Shown: piece after piece, positions 1 through 12,147 of the stretch
Numbering within the stretch: position 1 is the first letter of the stretch
Layout: every line of letters starts with the position of its first letter
DNA from: Saururus chinensis
Lineage: Eukaryota; Streptophyta; Magnoliopsida; Piperales; Saururaceae
Assembly: GCA_035235625.1 (NCBI GenBank)
Contig: CP141142.1
Coordinates: forward strand, 19,540,995-19,604,994
Direction: 5' to 3'
Length of the DNA stretch: 64,000 bases
Program-made: the position numbers and the translations under genes
The notes under the pieces: model-generated
Seen by the model: only the letters and a program-made list of their open reading frames with translations
Told to the model about the DNA's origin: nothing
The model's database searches: none

Positions 1-820
1 CCACCATTAAAGCACATAAATAAGCAAGAACCCACTTGAACCATTCAAACAAGAAATCCAAAGCATAAAACCACTTGAGATGAAAACCCTTACCTTTAAG
101 AAATTTTTGGGTCAAAATCGAAGCTCTACTCTTCAAGAATCCCTACCCAAAATTAGGGTTTTGATTAAAACTTACTCAAAATCGAATATTAAGCTTAAAT
201 AACCTTGAAAACAAGTAGATCTATGATTTCCATTGATTAAAAACAAAAATCCCTCTTTTAGGGTTTAAAGTAGAAATTAAAAATAGTATTTTTAATGAAA
301 TAAATTAAGAATCCATTTGGGGAAAAGTGGGAATAAGATAGATTAAGAGAAAATCCAAAAGATTAGCGAAGATTACAGCTTAAAACTCACCTAAATTGGA
401 TCTCCCTCTTTGGCAATGGGGATTAGGGCACCACCTTGCCTCCTAGCACAACCCTTTCCAATTGGGAAATCGGCTAGGGTTTCCCTTATATAATAAGTTG
501 TTGGGGTATAAATACAAACTGTTAGGCTGTAAATACAATTATAATGCCCTAAGTGGCAATTATGCTCATTTTAAGTCTAAAAACAAGTTTTTTAAATTCT
601 AAAACTCATTAAAATGAAATAACTTAAGTTTAGGGTCATGTGGGATACTCGTTGTCCGGATATGGGCCCTTAATTTATGAAAAATTCCCATAAAATCCCT
701 AAAAATAATATAAATTAAAATTGATATTAAAACCCATAGAAATGAAATTAAACCTTATTAAAACCATCATTACTAACCCTTAACCCCAAAATCAAGTTAA
801 ACTAAAAAATTTAAGCAAAA
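1..820. other. AT-rich intergenic stretch, no gene
   Basis: No open frame of useful length and no protein motif on either strand. A TATA-like TTATATAATAAG near 485-496 follows a pyrimidine-rich stretch, so this could be part of an old LTR, but I found no partner copy in the window. Nothing else is recognised. Confidence 0.5.
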
Positions 821-824
821 CCGT

Positions 825-1238
825 GGTGCCCCTCCTTCGACAGGGGCAGGGAAGGGGGGAGCAGGGGAGAGGGGGGAGCCTAGGGATGGGAAGGGGCTCA
901 AGCCGAGGAGCCGGAGCCCCTCCTCCTTCAGATAGAGGATGGGGTGGAGGGGGTGTAGAAAGGGGGGGAGGAAACAAGGCAGAAGAGAGGGGGGTGAGGA
1001 AGGAAGCATGGAGGGGAAGAGGAGGGATAGACAAAAAGGGACAATGCCGAAATCCGGCTGCAGAGGCAGATCTGGTGCTGGGGTGGGGGTGAAGGGTGCC
1101 ACAGGGGGATGGAGTGGAAAATAGGGGAGAAGAGAGGGGGGTGGGAGGGGGCATGGGGAAGGAGAGTGGCGTGGTCGGGGGAGGGGTGCTGGAGGCTAGG
1201 GACGAAGCCAGATACATCACTAAATCCGGTGCCCCTCC
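825..1238 (+). repeat. G-rich low-complexity block flanked by an 11-bp direct repeat
   Basis: About 400 bp in which the + strand is dominated by runs of 3-7 G separated by A or GA. It stands out from the AT-rich surroundings. The same 11 bases (GGTGCCCCTCC) occur at both edges, at 825-835 and 1228-1238. Many G runs are close enough for G-quadruplex folding. The open frames here on both strands are only Gly/Arg- or Pro/Ser-rich products of base composition. The block directly abuts the left LTR of the next element. Confidence 0.7.
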
Positions 1239-1250
1239 ACCATACGTCAA

Positions 1251-2477
1251 TGTTAGGTCATTGTTGTTGGCCTTCAAGTCTTCTCCAAGCACTTAAAACT
1301 TTCACCTCCTTATCTTGCCTATGTCTCCTTTTAGTCTTCAACAAGTACATCTTGTTGTCTTGACTTTCACGTTAAGGAAACCTTCAATCTTCTATTGAAG
1401 ATTTGTTGCAACTCTTCTTTGATTACTTTGTGTATTAACTTTTTTAGTTGTAGATTATCTTCTAAAATTAACCATGGATCTTCAATACAAAACACAAGTG
1501 ATTTCTCCTTGGAAAATAATAAAAAAGGTAAAAACCTCTTTCTCTTTTCTCCTCTAGGTTTTCCTTTCTTTAATTTCATGATTTTTCAACTCTTATATAG
1601 CTCAATAAGTCAGTCTAGGACTTGTACTTTAATAAGGAATGAAATAGAAATATGAAGGTCTTAGATCAAGTAAATTGTTCTTCAATCTTCTATTGAAGAC
1701 ATGTTGCAACTTTTCTTTTAATAGTTTGTGTATTAGCTTCTTTAGTTGTGGATTAACTTCTTCAATTCCTCATGGATCTTCAATACAAAGTTCAAGTAAA
1801 TTCTCCTTAGAAAATAATAAACAAAGGTGAAAACCTCTTTCTCTTTTCACCTTGAGGTTTTCTTCTATTCAATTTCGTAATTTCATAACTCTTATATAGA
1901 TCAATGAGTTGGTTTAGGACTTGTACTTAAATAAAGAATGAAATAGAAATTGGGTGGTCTTAAATAGAGTAAATTGTTCTTGAAATGATCAATCGTTCTA
2001 AACAACAATTGATTGGTCATTATTTTTTATGTGCACGATTCTTCAATTGATCAATCGATTGCAAAAGCAACTGATTGACAACTCTCAGCTTCGTTTTGAG
2101 CAGGGTTAAATCAACAAGCAATTAATCGTTTTGTCCTTTACATTTTGTAGCAATTGATCATTTTGCTTGTTTTTTGTTAATTTTGCCTTTTTTATTTTAA
2201 AACATTATGAAACCTTTGTAATCACTTTTAACCTTTTCCAAGTAATTTATGCATGCCAATGTGATTTGGATAAGCTTCAAAACCCTTTACATTCTTTAGT
2301 TTTTTACCTTGATTAATAAGAACAAATCTGCTTCTAGTCTATCAATTCTAAATCTGACTTGACTACAACAACATCAAATCAGACTCTTAAGACTCATTAC
2401 ATAAATATAGTTTCTTGATATAATTTTGACAAAGAAATTAACTAATAAACTAGACATATGACTTATGTATTCTTACA
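1251..2477 (-). repeat. 3' LTR of the minus-strand element
   Basis: It begins TGTTAGG and ends TTACA, so it keeps TG...CA termini. It aligns along its length with 7836-8777: the edges, the ATTGTTGTTGGCC start and the CTTATGTATTCTTACA-like end all match with moderate divergence. It is about 285 bp longer than the other LTR because of an internal tandem duplication. The divergence suggests an old insertion. Confidence 0.8.
1383..1979. repeat. Tandem duplication (2 x ~298 bp) inside one LTR
   Basis: Copy 1 is at 1383-1680 and copy 2 at 1681-1979. Both start TTCAATCTTCTATTGAAG and end GTAAATTGTTC. The right-hand LTR of the same element has a single copy. The duplication therefore arose after, or independently of, the last reverse transcription of this element. 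Confidence 0.8.
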
Positions 2478-2492
2478 CTCTCCTCCTTTGGC
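2478..2492 (-). other. Polypurine tract
   Basis: CTCTCCTCCTTTGGC on + is GCCAAAGGAGGAGAG on -. It sits immediately before the minus-strand 3' LTR (which starts TGTAAGAATAC). This is the position and composition expected for the plus-strand primer of an LTR retrotransposon. Confidence 0.7.
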
Positions 2493-2929
2493 TATTTCTT
2501 GTTAAAACACTACACATTCAAAAATTAAAATAAATTATACCTCTTGAAATAATGCATTGACTTTCGAATTTGTACATAATAACTTGATACTACAAATATT
2601 CAATATTGACTCAATTAACTTAAACTCATTAATTTGGAGCTTGAAAAGCCTTGTATAAACCTATACTTATCTTACACACTTAAAATCAAATTGATTTGCA
2701 TAGCACTGTCCAATAACTTATAAAGATAGATAAATACTTTAATTTTCATTAATCACTTCTCCCCCTTTTTGACATAAATAGACAAAAAGTTAAAGTCATA
2801 ATAAAAATGCACAATAATAGATCCATCAAGTTATAATAATCACATAAAGGCATGAAAGTAAATTAAACCATTAATCCAACACATGTCCAACACTCATTCC
2901 ATAATAAAATATGTTTTAAGAGTACATCT

Positions 2930-4000
2930 CATCAACAAAATGAAACATAGATGAATTGAACAAGTTTTAAAACATGGAATACATGGAAAGTGATAAAAAC
3001 ATCAATCATCAGTTGCATCATCATCTTCACTCTACTCCCCTCACTATCAGCTTGTGGAGAGTGAGATATGATCAAGCGATCAAGGTCTATGAATCTCTGT
3101 AACACATCCTGGAACACTCTGAACTCTCTCATTGTCACTAATTGATCATCATCTATAGGTGGAGGTGGATCTAATGTTACATATGCTCTATTTGCTGCAT
3201 CTTGGTATCCCTGAGGCTCATGATCATCACCCTGATAGTGAGATAGCATCTGTTAAACCATTCCAAGGTCAATAGGGCCCATCCCAGTTATAGTTGGCTC
3301 CGTCTTGGATACTCTTGCATACATTATGGTAAAGATCCAGCATAGAATGTATGGATATAGCAACATCTCATGAGGGTGGCCATGCAAGAACTCCATAAGC
3401 CTCCCAAAAATGATAGGAGTAAATCAAGCTCTATATGAGCCTGGGCTAGGAGGTGTAGTAATATGGTCATCGTCCTATCCACTCACTCCTTGACACTCCA
3501 TACATCATAACTGAGTAATCACATGAAGTAAACAAAAGTCCCGGGTCATTGAATTTGAAGGTAATGAGAACTCAAGCTATGGACCTCGTGGCAATCTAAG
3601 TAAAGTGGCAGATGGCTCACTATCTAGTGGAAAGATATATTCAATGAATGGAAATGTGTGCTCTCTCCTTTCACATCCAATAACAACAACAATTACATCA
3701 AGTGCCACACGTATCTGAGCTCCTCGTGCAACTCCTATTAGTGCACCATCATCCACTAAACATAGTGGTGCAAACAACTGCCTAACTAGTCTAGGGTAGT
3801 ATTATTCTCCTGAGGTAGAAATGGTAAAACCCATCCAGTATGGTCTGACCTCAATCCAGCCAACTGCAGTCTCTAAGGGTATATGGACTAAGCTCCAATC
3901 ACACCTAATCAATCTGGCCAAACTGAACCACTCCTAGAGGAACCTAGGTCCCCAGAACTTGACTTGATAGTTTTATGCTTCTTTGTTCTCCCCATCTAGA
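2930..4000 (-). pseudogene. Envelope-like / plant retroelement ORF remnant
   Basis: On the minus strand, broken frames run from about 4000 to 2932. A piece near 3810-3680 has the pattern Y-P-x-L-V-R, then D-G-x-L, then G-x-x-I-x-x-x-L-D. This is familiar from the envelope-like ORFs of SIRE-type Copia elements (also labelled putative plant transposon protein). The last piece (3249-2932) is Pro/Asp-rich and then helical, as the C-termini of these ORFs often are. Several stops and shifts show it is not functional. The assignment is by remembered family pattern and position before the LTR; the true role of such proteins is unknown. Confidence 0.5.
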
Positions 4001-5639
4001 TTAATTGACACGTAGCATTAACCTAGAGATAAGTGGTGACTAAGAATAAAAATATTACAAGAAAAACCAGGTTAGTGGTTCAAATTACATTGAAATTTGT
4101 GTAAAAATTCAACTTCTAAATTTAAAATAAACCCTTTTTTTGTGTCAGAATGACTTAAAATTTGAACCCAATGAACACTATAATGAGTAGATCAACTTTG
4201 CCAACTGAAACAATAGTCAATTTTGACCCTAAACCATCAATTTTGAAAAAACCCCAATGTGGTGAAAATTTGTGAAACATGTAAGATTGTTCGTCAAATC
4301 TAGAGTTTTGACAAATCAAAATGCATGAAATTAACCAAGGCTAGACATCCCATTTCTACAATCCTATCAAATCGCATGAAAATCCATTTGAAATTAACTA
4401 AAAATCAAAATTTGGTTTAGAGCATACCTTTGGACAAAATTAAATCTTTGATTTTGATGTAGAAAATAGGTTACTTTTGCCAAAAACGCACACAACTGTA
4501 CCATATTCTCTCCTACAAATGTTTAAAAGAATTTTGGAGAGGAATGAAGGTGAAATGGAGAAACCAAAATTTAAACTGAGCTTTGGCGCAAAATATCGAC
4601 TAGTGATTAATTGTTTGAGCCAATTGATCATTTGGGAAAATTCCATTTTTAGAATTTTTTTAAATTAACAAAAATTCAAAAAATTCTAGAAAAATTCTTA
4701 AATTATTTAAAGGCATTTCCTATCTAAACATAAAATTTTTGTCATCCAAAACTCAAAATAAAAATTAAATATTAAAAATTAGAAAAGTTGAGCTCTTTTT
4801 AACGATTTTTAAACAATTTTCTTTTATTCTAAGTACATCTAGCTATTATGTTAAATAATACCTTTCCTTAGATTAGTTAATCCCATTGGCATGTGATTGT
4901 TAATTTTATTATCTTTTTTTACACATTAATCATCTTTTATTAGTTTTTCAAGAAAATAACCAATGTAGTTAACTCTTGTCTTTTGTAATCTTGAGTCTCG
5001 CAAGATTACTCTTACCAAATTTAGACCAACTTGTTCAGACCCTAGTAAAGACTAAGTACACATTTTTTAACTTTCTTTAACTAGAATCTATATACATGAT
5101 TTTTGTAAAAGGATAAAAAATTCAAAAGCTCATAGTCAATATACCCCAGCATTTTCTGAGTTATGATATTTATCCTTGAATCATTTTCTAGGGCTTGGCT
5201 TTTTTTTGAATTCTCTCTACTTGCATCAAATATTTTTTTTCTTTTTCATTCATTTTTTTATTACATGTGGATAGGTGCTTCACATTAGCTTTTCAATCAT
5301 TTTTATGTGGACAATTTTATTTTCTAAAGAGATATAAAAGTACACAAGACTCAAAAAAATTAAAGTATATTACATAGAATTTTCTTTTCTTTGAATTCTA
5401 AATAAAAATTTAGCAAAAGATCCTCTAATTTGATCATCTAGACTCCACTAAATCCAAACATCCTAGTCTAACTTATGTTTAAGAATTCTCTCTTGATATT
5501 CATATTTAAAAGTGACATAAGTCTCAACATAATGTGTGCAATTTTTTTTTAAGTCATATAATTACAACATCATTCTTTTTTCACCTAAGCTTGAAAAAGT
5601 AATTTTTATTCTCTTCTAACATGGGTCTTACTATGGCAA

Positions 5640-7090
5640 ATATTCACTCAAGACCTAGGTGGGTTGGGCATTATCTTAGGCTCTTTTACACTCTCGCTTT
5701 CACAAAGACAATAGGTTTTACTAAGGGGGTAGACAAGCAATTCCTAAACCCTAAGCCCATCTTGTTTGTTTGACCAATGTTAAGAATGATCTCTAACTTC
5801 TTCTTCCTATTTTTGAACCCATCTAATTTCTCTTTAGAGGACATGAGTTCTCTATTGAAAGTACAAGATTTTTCTTTCTCACTCTCTAGGTCTTGTTTAA
5901 GGTCATTCACTTCTCTTTCTAGTTTGTTATTCAACTTCACTAACCTATTAGTCTCTTAAAAAGACACAACTAGTTCATTTTTTTTCTTTTTTAACTATCT
6001 CTCAAGACTTTTGGTTCTCTTAGTCAAAATTAAGAGTTACTGGAGGAATCCCTTCAACTCATCAGACTCTAAATTTTCTTCTAGAGAGTAGACATGATAA
6101 TATTTTTCTGAACTATCATCCTTCAAACTTAGGTGGAGGACAATATCATTTCACAATTCTTCTTCTTCAGAAGAGCTCTCATCATAGTAAGTTGCTTAAA
6201 ACACATTTCCATTTTCTTATAATCAAGGCTTCTCATTTGAAGACTTATCAAAATTTAAATTAGGACAATCAGTAGTAAAGCGAACTAATTTACCACATCC
6301 AAAGCACTTGAAATTCTTATTATCTTGTTTTGTTGGCCTCTCATGTCTCTTTTCCCCTTATTTTTTTCCACAATTTTGTCCCTTATTTTTAAATTTAAAG
6401 TTCTAAGTTTTCATGAATTTCTTGAAGTTCTAAGCTAGTAAGAGCATTAGCTCTTCATTTTCAGATTCTTCATATTTATCTAAAGTGTTTAATACTTTAT
6501 TTTTCCTAAAGTTCTTCTAGATGCTTTTAGGGCATTCAATTTTCACTTGACTTGTCAATCATCACCTTTTTATTCTCGTAAGACTTTTCTTACATCTCAA
6601 ATATTCTAAGGTTCCCAACTAACTGCTCTATATCTAAGGTGTCAATTTTCTTTGATTCATTAATATCAACTACCTTAATTTTAAAGCTTTTTCACAACAA
6701 GGTATTCAAGAATAGGTTCTCCTAGTTGATTACACATGTTGACTATGTCTAAAATTTTAACATAATATTCAAAAATTGTGTCTTTTTCAATCATTATTAT
6801 GTTTTTAAATTCTAAAGTTAACATTTGAAGCCTTGACACCTTCATTGCATTAGTTCCCTCATGTTTCACCAATTTTTTCTAAGCTACTTTGGCAGACACA
6901 CAATTAGAGATAAACCTATATTGTAATTTTTTCACAACATTGAATAAAACACTAAGGGTTTTACTATTTTGATTAGCCAATTTAGTCTCATTCTTATCCC
7001 AATCAATTTCATCTTTTAGAATTAAGTTTTCATGCTCATCTTTTGTCATTCGAAGACTCTAGCCTTTAAAAATCTATTTCTAAGCATTCC
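5640..7090 (-). pseudogene. Copia-type gag remnant
   Basis: Minus-strand fragments appear in gag order. At 6872-6681 is a UBN2/gag-like helical segment (L-Q-x-L-x-x-E-F, later I-V-N and a G-E-P-I turn). Near 6315-6270 is a zinc knuckle of form C-x2-C-x4-R-x4-C, in which the His ligand has become Arg. At 5940-5686 is a Lys/Glu-rich coiled coil ending in a G-Q-T-N-K-x-G-L-G-F motif typical of the spacer in SIRE-like gag. Gag would form the nucleocapsid and bind element RNA. Multiple stops separate the pieces, so this copy is dead. Confidence 0.7.
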
Positions 7091-7835
7091 CATCAAACGC
7101 TTGTATAAATGCTCTTATCCTATTCTTCTAATATGAGAAATTTTGCCCATCAAACAAAGTATATTCATGGGATTTCCCAAGTCCCATGCTCATCATTGAA
7201 TTACTCAATCCAACCATTGAATTCAATTAATAGAAATTACCACAAGCACCAAAAATTAAGCACCAAAGTCAAGAAAATTATGAGAGAAACAACACCAACC
7301 TAGGGCACACAATTTAGCAAGTTTCAATCAAAGCTTAATCACAATCCATAATTAAAACCTTGGCACAAGAAATCTAGCATAAGAATAAACTTTGGAAATT
7401 TAAGAAAGGTTATTAAGCAAAATTATGATAATTTTTATTGATATTAAGTAGCACAAAATTAAATTTTTTTAATGATTAATATCTACTAATTGAGAGCTTA
7501 ATATCCATCTAATCGACCTAGTCGATCGCTAGATTCCTCTTAAACTAGCACTTTCAACACGTAAAAATTAAAAGTTCTGGCCTCTATAAGCATAATTTTT
7601 TATTAAGCAAAAATAATTAAAACGTAAAGTTCTCTCAAAGTCTCACTATCGAATTATCAATCAATTAACCATCAAGCAATCCACACATAAATACAACCCT
7701 TTACAAGGAAAACCACAACTAGGGTAAAGAACCATTATAGTTTCAAAGGAACCAAATCAATGCACTAGAAATTAGACTTTAACATTGACACAAGTAAACC
7801 ACTAACCTTGCTTAGACTCTAACACAAGCTCCTTT

Positions 7836-8777
7836 TGTTTAGATCATTGTTGTTGGCCTCAAGTCTTCTCCAAGAACCTGAAACTTTCTCCTTCTTGCCT
7901 TGTCTATGTCTCTTTCTAGTCTTTAACAAATACCTCTTGTTGTCTTGACTTTAGCCTAAAAGAAATTTTTAATCTTCTATTGAAGACATGTTGCAACTCT
8001 TCTTTAAATACTTTGTGTATTAACTTCTTCAGTGGTGAATTATCTTCTTTAATTAACCATAAATCTTCAATACAAAGCTTAGGTGAATTTTCCATGGAAA
8101 ATAATAAACAAAGGTGTAAAACCTCTTCCTCTTTCTCTTTTCTCCTCTAGGTTTTTCTCTTTTCATTTTGGTAATTTCATAACCCTCATATTACTCAATA
8201 AGTTAGTTTAGGACTTGTATTTGAATAAAGAATGAAATAGAAATCGGAAGGTCTTAATTCAATTAAATTGTTCTTGAAACGATCATTGTTTTAAACAGCG
8301 ATCGATCGATCATTGTTTTTTATATACATGATTCTTCAACCAATCAATCAATTGCAAGCACAATTGATCAACAACTCTTGGCTTCATTTTGAATAGGGCT
8401 AAATCAACAAGAGATCGATCATTTTGTCTTTCACATTTCGCAACAATCGATCATTCTACCTATTTTTGATAATTTTACCCTTTTATCTTAAATCTTTTTG
8501 AAACTTTTGTAATAACTTTTTGACCTTTTCCAAGTAATTTTTGCATGCCAATGTGATCTAGATAAACTTAAAAAACTTTCACATTTTTCAGTCTTTCACC
8601 TTGATTAACAAGAACACATCTGTTCCTATTTTTCAAGTATGTAATTTCCAAATATGACTTAATTACAATAACCTCAAATCAGACTTTGAAGACTCATTAT
8701 ATATATATGGTTTATTGATATAATTTTGACACAGAAATTAGCCAATAAAGTAGAAATATAATTCATATGTTCTTATA
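7836..8777 (-). repeat. 5' LTR of the minus-strand element
   Basis: Direct-repeat partner of 1251-2477, starting TGTTTAGATC. It ends TTCTTATA, where CA has decayed to TA. On its interior side, 7827-7815 read on the minus strand is TTGTGTTAGAGTC, a degenerate form of the initiator-Met primer-binding site TTGGTATCAGAGC. It lacks the 298-bp duplication of the other LTR. Its right edge abuts the hAT transposase fragment. Confidence 0.75.
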
Positions 8778-9215
8778 GATTGCAACATTAAATAAGTACC
8801 ATTCCACCTATCTTTAACATCTAAGACAAAAAAAATTATATTTTTAACTATATTGTTCCATAAATCTTTAAATTATTGAGATCTAGATAGAGAATAACTA
8901 ATATATACTAACACATCTCTAGTATTTATTACATGATCTTTAATAATATTTAAACCATCTTAAATAAATATATTAATAATATCACAACAAAAACTTACAT
9001 GAAAATTTTTTTCCATCTAACATAGAGCGCAATTGTGATTGATGAAAATCAATAGCACTATTATTATTTGAAGCGTTATCTAAAGTAATAGAAGAAATTT
9101 AATTATTAATATAATAGTCATGTAAAGCCGCCATTATAGACCTACTAATTACAACTCCCGTATGAGGAGATTGATAAGTATGAAATATATATCTATTTTT
9201 ACATGCCTTTTTACC
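8778..9215 (-). pseudogene. hAT-family transposase, central fragment
   Basis: Minus-strand translation gives, in order, P-H-T-G, then T-L-D-N-A-S (9085-9065 region), then a C-C/H/N-I block, then D-G-L-x-I-I, R-D-x-L-x-Y-I-S, and finally R-W-N-x-T-Y-x-M-L at the left edge. This is the standard block order of the hAT RNase-H-like catalytic core around its second acidic residue. At least three in-frame stops and one frameshift disrupt it. The sequence ends exactly at the neighbouring LTR (8777). The N-terminal part of a similar protein lies at 12.15-12.63 kb on the same strand. Confidence 0.75.
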
Positions 9216-12147
9216 TTATTTGCTAATATAGATTAGGTTAATTAAGAGTTAGTTATGGTTTATTTATATTAAGATAAATATTAATATTTTAGTTTAATTA
9301 TTATTTAATTTGGGAGTTATTATTAGTTTAGGCATGTATTTGAATCAAATTGGGATTTTATTTATATTTTACATGTCTAAAATGTGAAGTTTTTATGTTT
9401 TGTAGGTAATGTGCACTTATTGAGGTACTTGAATGATGTTTAGAATAATTCAAAACACTCTTGACACACTTTAAAATGATTTAGATAACTTTTTAGAGTT
9501 ACAAACAAGTTAGCAACTAATATGAACATGAAAGAAAGAGCTTAATGAACGAAGTAGAAAACTGGATATGAAAATGGATTGTCTAGTGAACAGACTTAGC
9601 TTCCTGAACAAAAAATAGACACAAAACTGAACATAACTATCCAGATCGCAAAAATAGTATAGCCATTCAAACAGGCATACAGAGCAATTAAATGTGATAA
9701 CATGCAGTTTCCTATTTTGAGCCAATTTTGAGTATTTTTCATATTAGACTTCCTCCTTTGATTCCTATGCCTATATAAAGACATATTTGGCTCGAAATTA
9801 AAAGATTCGAGTAGATTTTCTAAAGAGAAGAAGAAAGAAGATCATTTCAATGGAGATTCAAGAGCTTTCTTCTACAATGGAATGCTAGATTTTTTTTACC
9901 TAGGAGTTGATGAAGCTATAGATAATTTTAAATTTTTTTATTTTTAATTTAGATCTCATTTATGAATAATGACATTTGTATGATAAGCATTTCCTTTTTA
10001 ATGGAAGAGTTTTTCATGTTTATTAAATTCTATGTTGATTTATCGTCTTGTAGATGATAGATTGATGTGGTTTTGATATTTACATTGATTCTAATTTTTG
10101 TAATTTAGATGAGATGGTGTTGTTACGTTTGAACCAAGGCTATGAAGAAGCCAAATTCAGATTTGTTTTACTTGCCAATTGTAGTGGACAAGGTCGACTA
10201 CAAAAAATAGAGAAAAGAAAAATTAAGAGAGAAAAATAGAAGAGTATTGGGGCAATAAAGAGTTAAGAAATCAATAAGATAAAACACTAATTACGAAATC
10301 AATAAGAGAAAACACTTATTATGAAATCAATAAGAGAAAATATTAAGGCATTGCAGGTCATTGTAACATCTAGTGATGTTCTTCATGTGTCATGTTGTCA
10401 TAGTTAGAATCGAATGAAGATTCTATCTAACCAGAAGATATGAATATTAAAAGCAAAAATAAAGATAAGAAATATTTTTGATTGATGAAGGATAAAAAGA
10501 ATTGTTTCTTCAAGAGTTCTATGTATCAAAACCACAAAAGATAAAAAAGGAGAAGCTTTAGGCATCTTATGTGTCAAAATCACAAAGAAACAAGGGGATA
10601 AATAATATTAATTAAATATCACTTCAAGTAACCAATACTTACTTAAAACCATTGATGGAACATGAATAGAACTTCATTAGATTGTTATAAATTACCTCTA
10701 ACCTTAGCTAGAGAGCTTATGAAGCTATTACAATAAAATTAAAAATAAAAGTACAAAAGAAGAGAAGAAAAATAGGAGAAGAGAGCTCAAAAAAGGAGGA
10801 GATGATGCTCTCCCACATCCACCCCTCTATTTATAGGAGTAGAAGAAACTACTTCAAAGGGGAAGGTCCAATCGTATCCCTTGATTGCATCCTAATTAAT
10901 TGCTTGATTAGTTGTTTCTTTGACAATGATTAGATTTTAAATTAATATTGATTTATTTAGCAAATAGCTATATTTTAATCTTCCTTTAGTTATCTAATCA
11001 GTCTCATTGTCTTTCCTTATGTGTATCAATCATAACCAATGAAAAGATCATCCATGTGTTAGCCTCAGGTTAGTTGACTAGATGTCCCTTTGTACATCCA
11101 ATTTGACCCATATATCTTTTGAATTATGAATTTTCTCCTAAAACAGTGATTGTAGCCACATAAGTCTTCTTGCTAATGCCACCAAAATCATATTAATCCA
11201 AAATTTACATAGAAAGATATTACCGAATTACTAAGGATATATCAATCTGTCCAAATCAGCTTCTCCCCGAATTTGGTTCTCTTGATGAATATCTAAAATC
11301 CAACGGGTCCATAAGGTTGTATTCTACCATTCAATGCATTATTAGGCCATTAAGAGCCCATTCTTGATCTTGGAATAACTTTAGGTAGTTAGGCTTCGCT
11401 TCTTCCACTTGGATCCTATGGAAGCCCATTTTGACATGTAAAGACAACAGAGGCCCAACTCACCTAATCAAGATATAAATAGCACATATAAGCGTTGAAT
11501 TAATACAAAATAGGATTATAATTTAAGATTTTAAAATATTTAATTAAATATTATTTTAGTGCATCAGATGGTCATGCAATAGTTTTAATGTTTATATAAT
11601 TAATGAATTGGATGAGTTATACTAAGATTAGACGAGTCATGCATTTAGTTTAGTGTAGATGATTCATGTTGTTGTCGAAGATATTTCATGACATGGATTT
11701 AATTAATAATTATTTCTGAAGTAATTTTAGTTTTTAGCTGAGAGTACTTGATCATATTTACATTAGATTTAGATTAAAGGTTAAGAAATTGTTATGGTTC
11801 TATAGTGGATTCAATTTCCTAAGTAAATTCCATCATATTGATCTCTTCCATTTAATTTAGTGATTACTTCCTTTGCTTAATTAAAGTTTAAGTTATTTTA
11901 GTTTTCAATACACATTCCTTACTTAGATTTAGTAATAATTCATTCGTTCCTGAGGTTCGACAACCCTTAAATACTTATCTTAGTACAATTACCTTGTATA
12001 CTTGCAAATGGTTTAATTATAAGCGATTAGAGATTTTAAATAATAATTATTTTATTTTAAACCCAATCATAATCAATGTAAAATGTTGTAATACAAACAT
12101 ATCTTAAATTTTGGTTGCTAGTCTATATATTTGAAGTAATAAAATCT
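9216..12147. other. 3-kb insertion between hAT fragments, no gene recognised
   Basis: No credible protein on either strand. A TATA-like CTATATAAAG lies at 9771-9780. Near 11,940-11,995 is a motif (TTCGTTCCTGAGGTTCGAC, then CTTGTATACTTGC) that resembles the 3' end of Athila/Ogre-type gypsy LTRs, so an LTR-derived insertion is plausible. A second TATA-like CTATTTATAGG is at 10,832-10,842. I could not define both borders. It separates two pieces of one hAT protein, but about 200 residues between them are missing, so there was also a deletion. Confidence 0.45.
10261..10347. repeat. Short tandem repeat, 3 x ~29 bp
   Basis: Three imperfect units each contain GAAATCAATAAGA followed by (T/G)AAAA-A-ACT-ATTA. 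They begin near 10265, 10299 and 10321. It lies inside the non-coding insertion; no function is suggested. Confidence 0.65.

Larger units (their letters stand above)
1251..8777 (-). mobile_element. Minus-strand LTR retrotransposon with gag and envelope-like remnants, no pol
   Basis: Two long direct repeats (1251-2477 and 7836-8777) frame a 5.4-kb interior. Read on the minus strand, the order is LTR, degenerate primer-binding site, gag, envelope-like remnant, polypurine tract, LTR. The gag and the envelope-like region between gag and the 3' LTR fit Copia elements of the SIRE/Maximus group. No protease, integrase, RT or RNase H motif is visible between gag (ending near 5.65 kb) and the envelope-like part (starting near 4.0 kb). 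The element is thus a deletion derivative or a non-autonomous form. Both remnants are full of stops and frameshifts. I see no target-site duplication: GTCAA lies on the left and GATTG on the right. Confidence 0.8.

Noticed and set aside
792-1363. Several open frames on both strands in the G-rich block
   Set aside because: Stop-free only because of G-run composition; products are low-complexity Gly/Arg or Pro/Ser.
5686-5940. Coiled-coil ORF as an independent small gene
   Set aside because: Position and the terminal G-L-G-F motif show it is the gag spacer of the minus-strand retroelement.
10261-10347. Short repeats as a possible CRISPR array
   Set aside because: Adjacent imperfect tandem units without unique spacers, in plant DNA.
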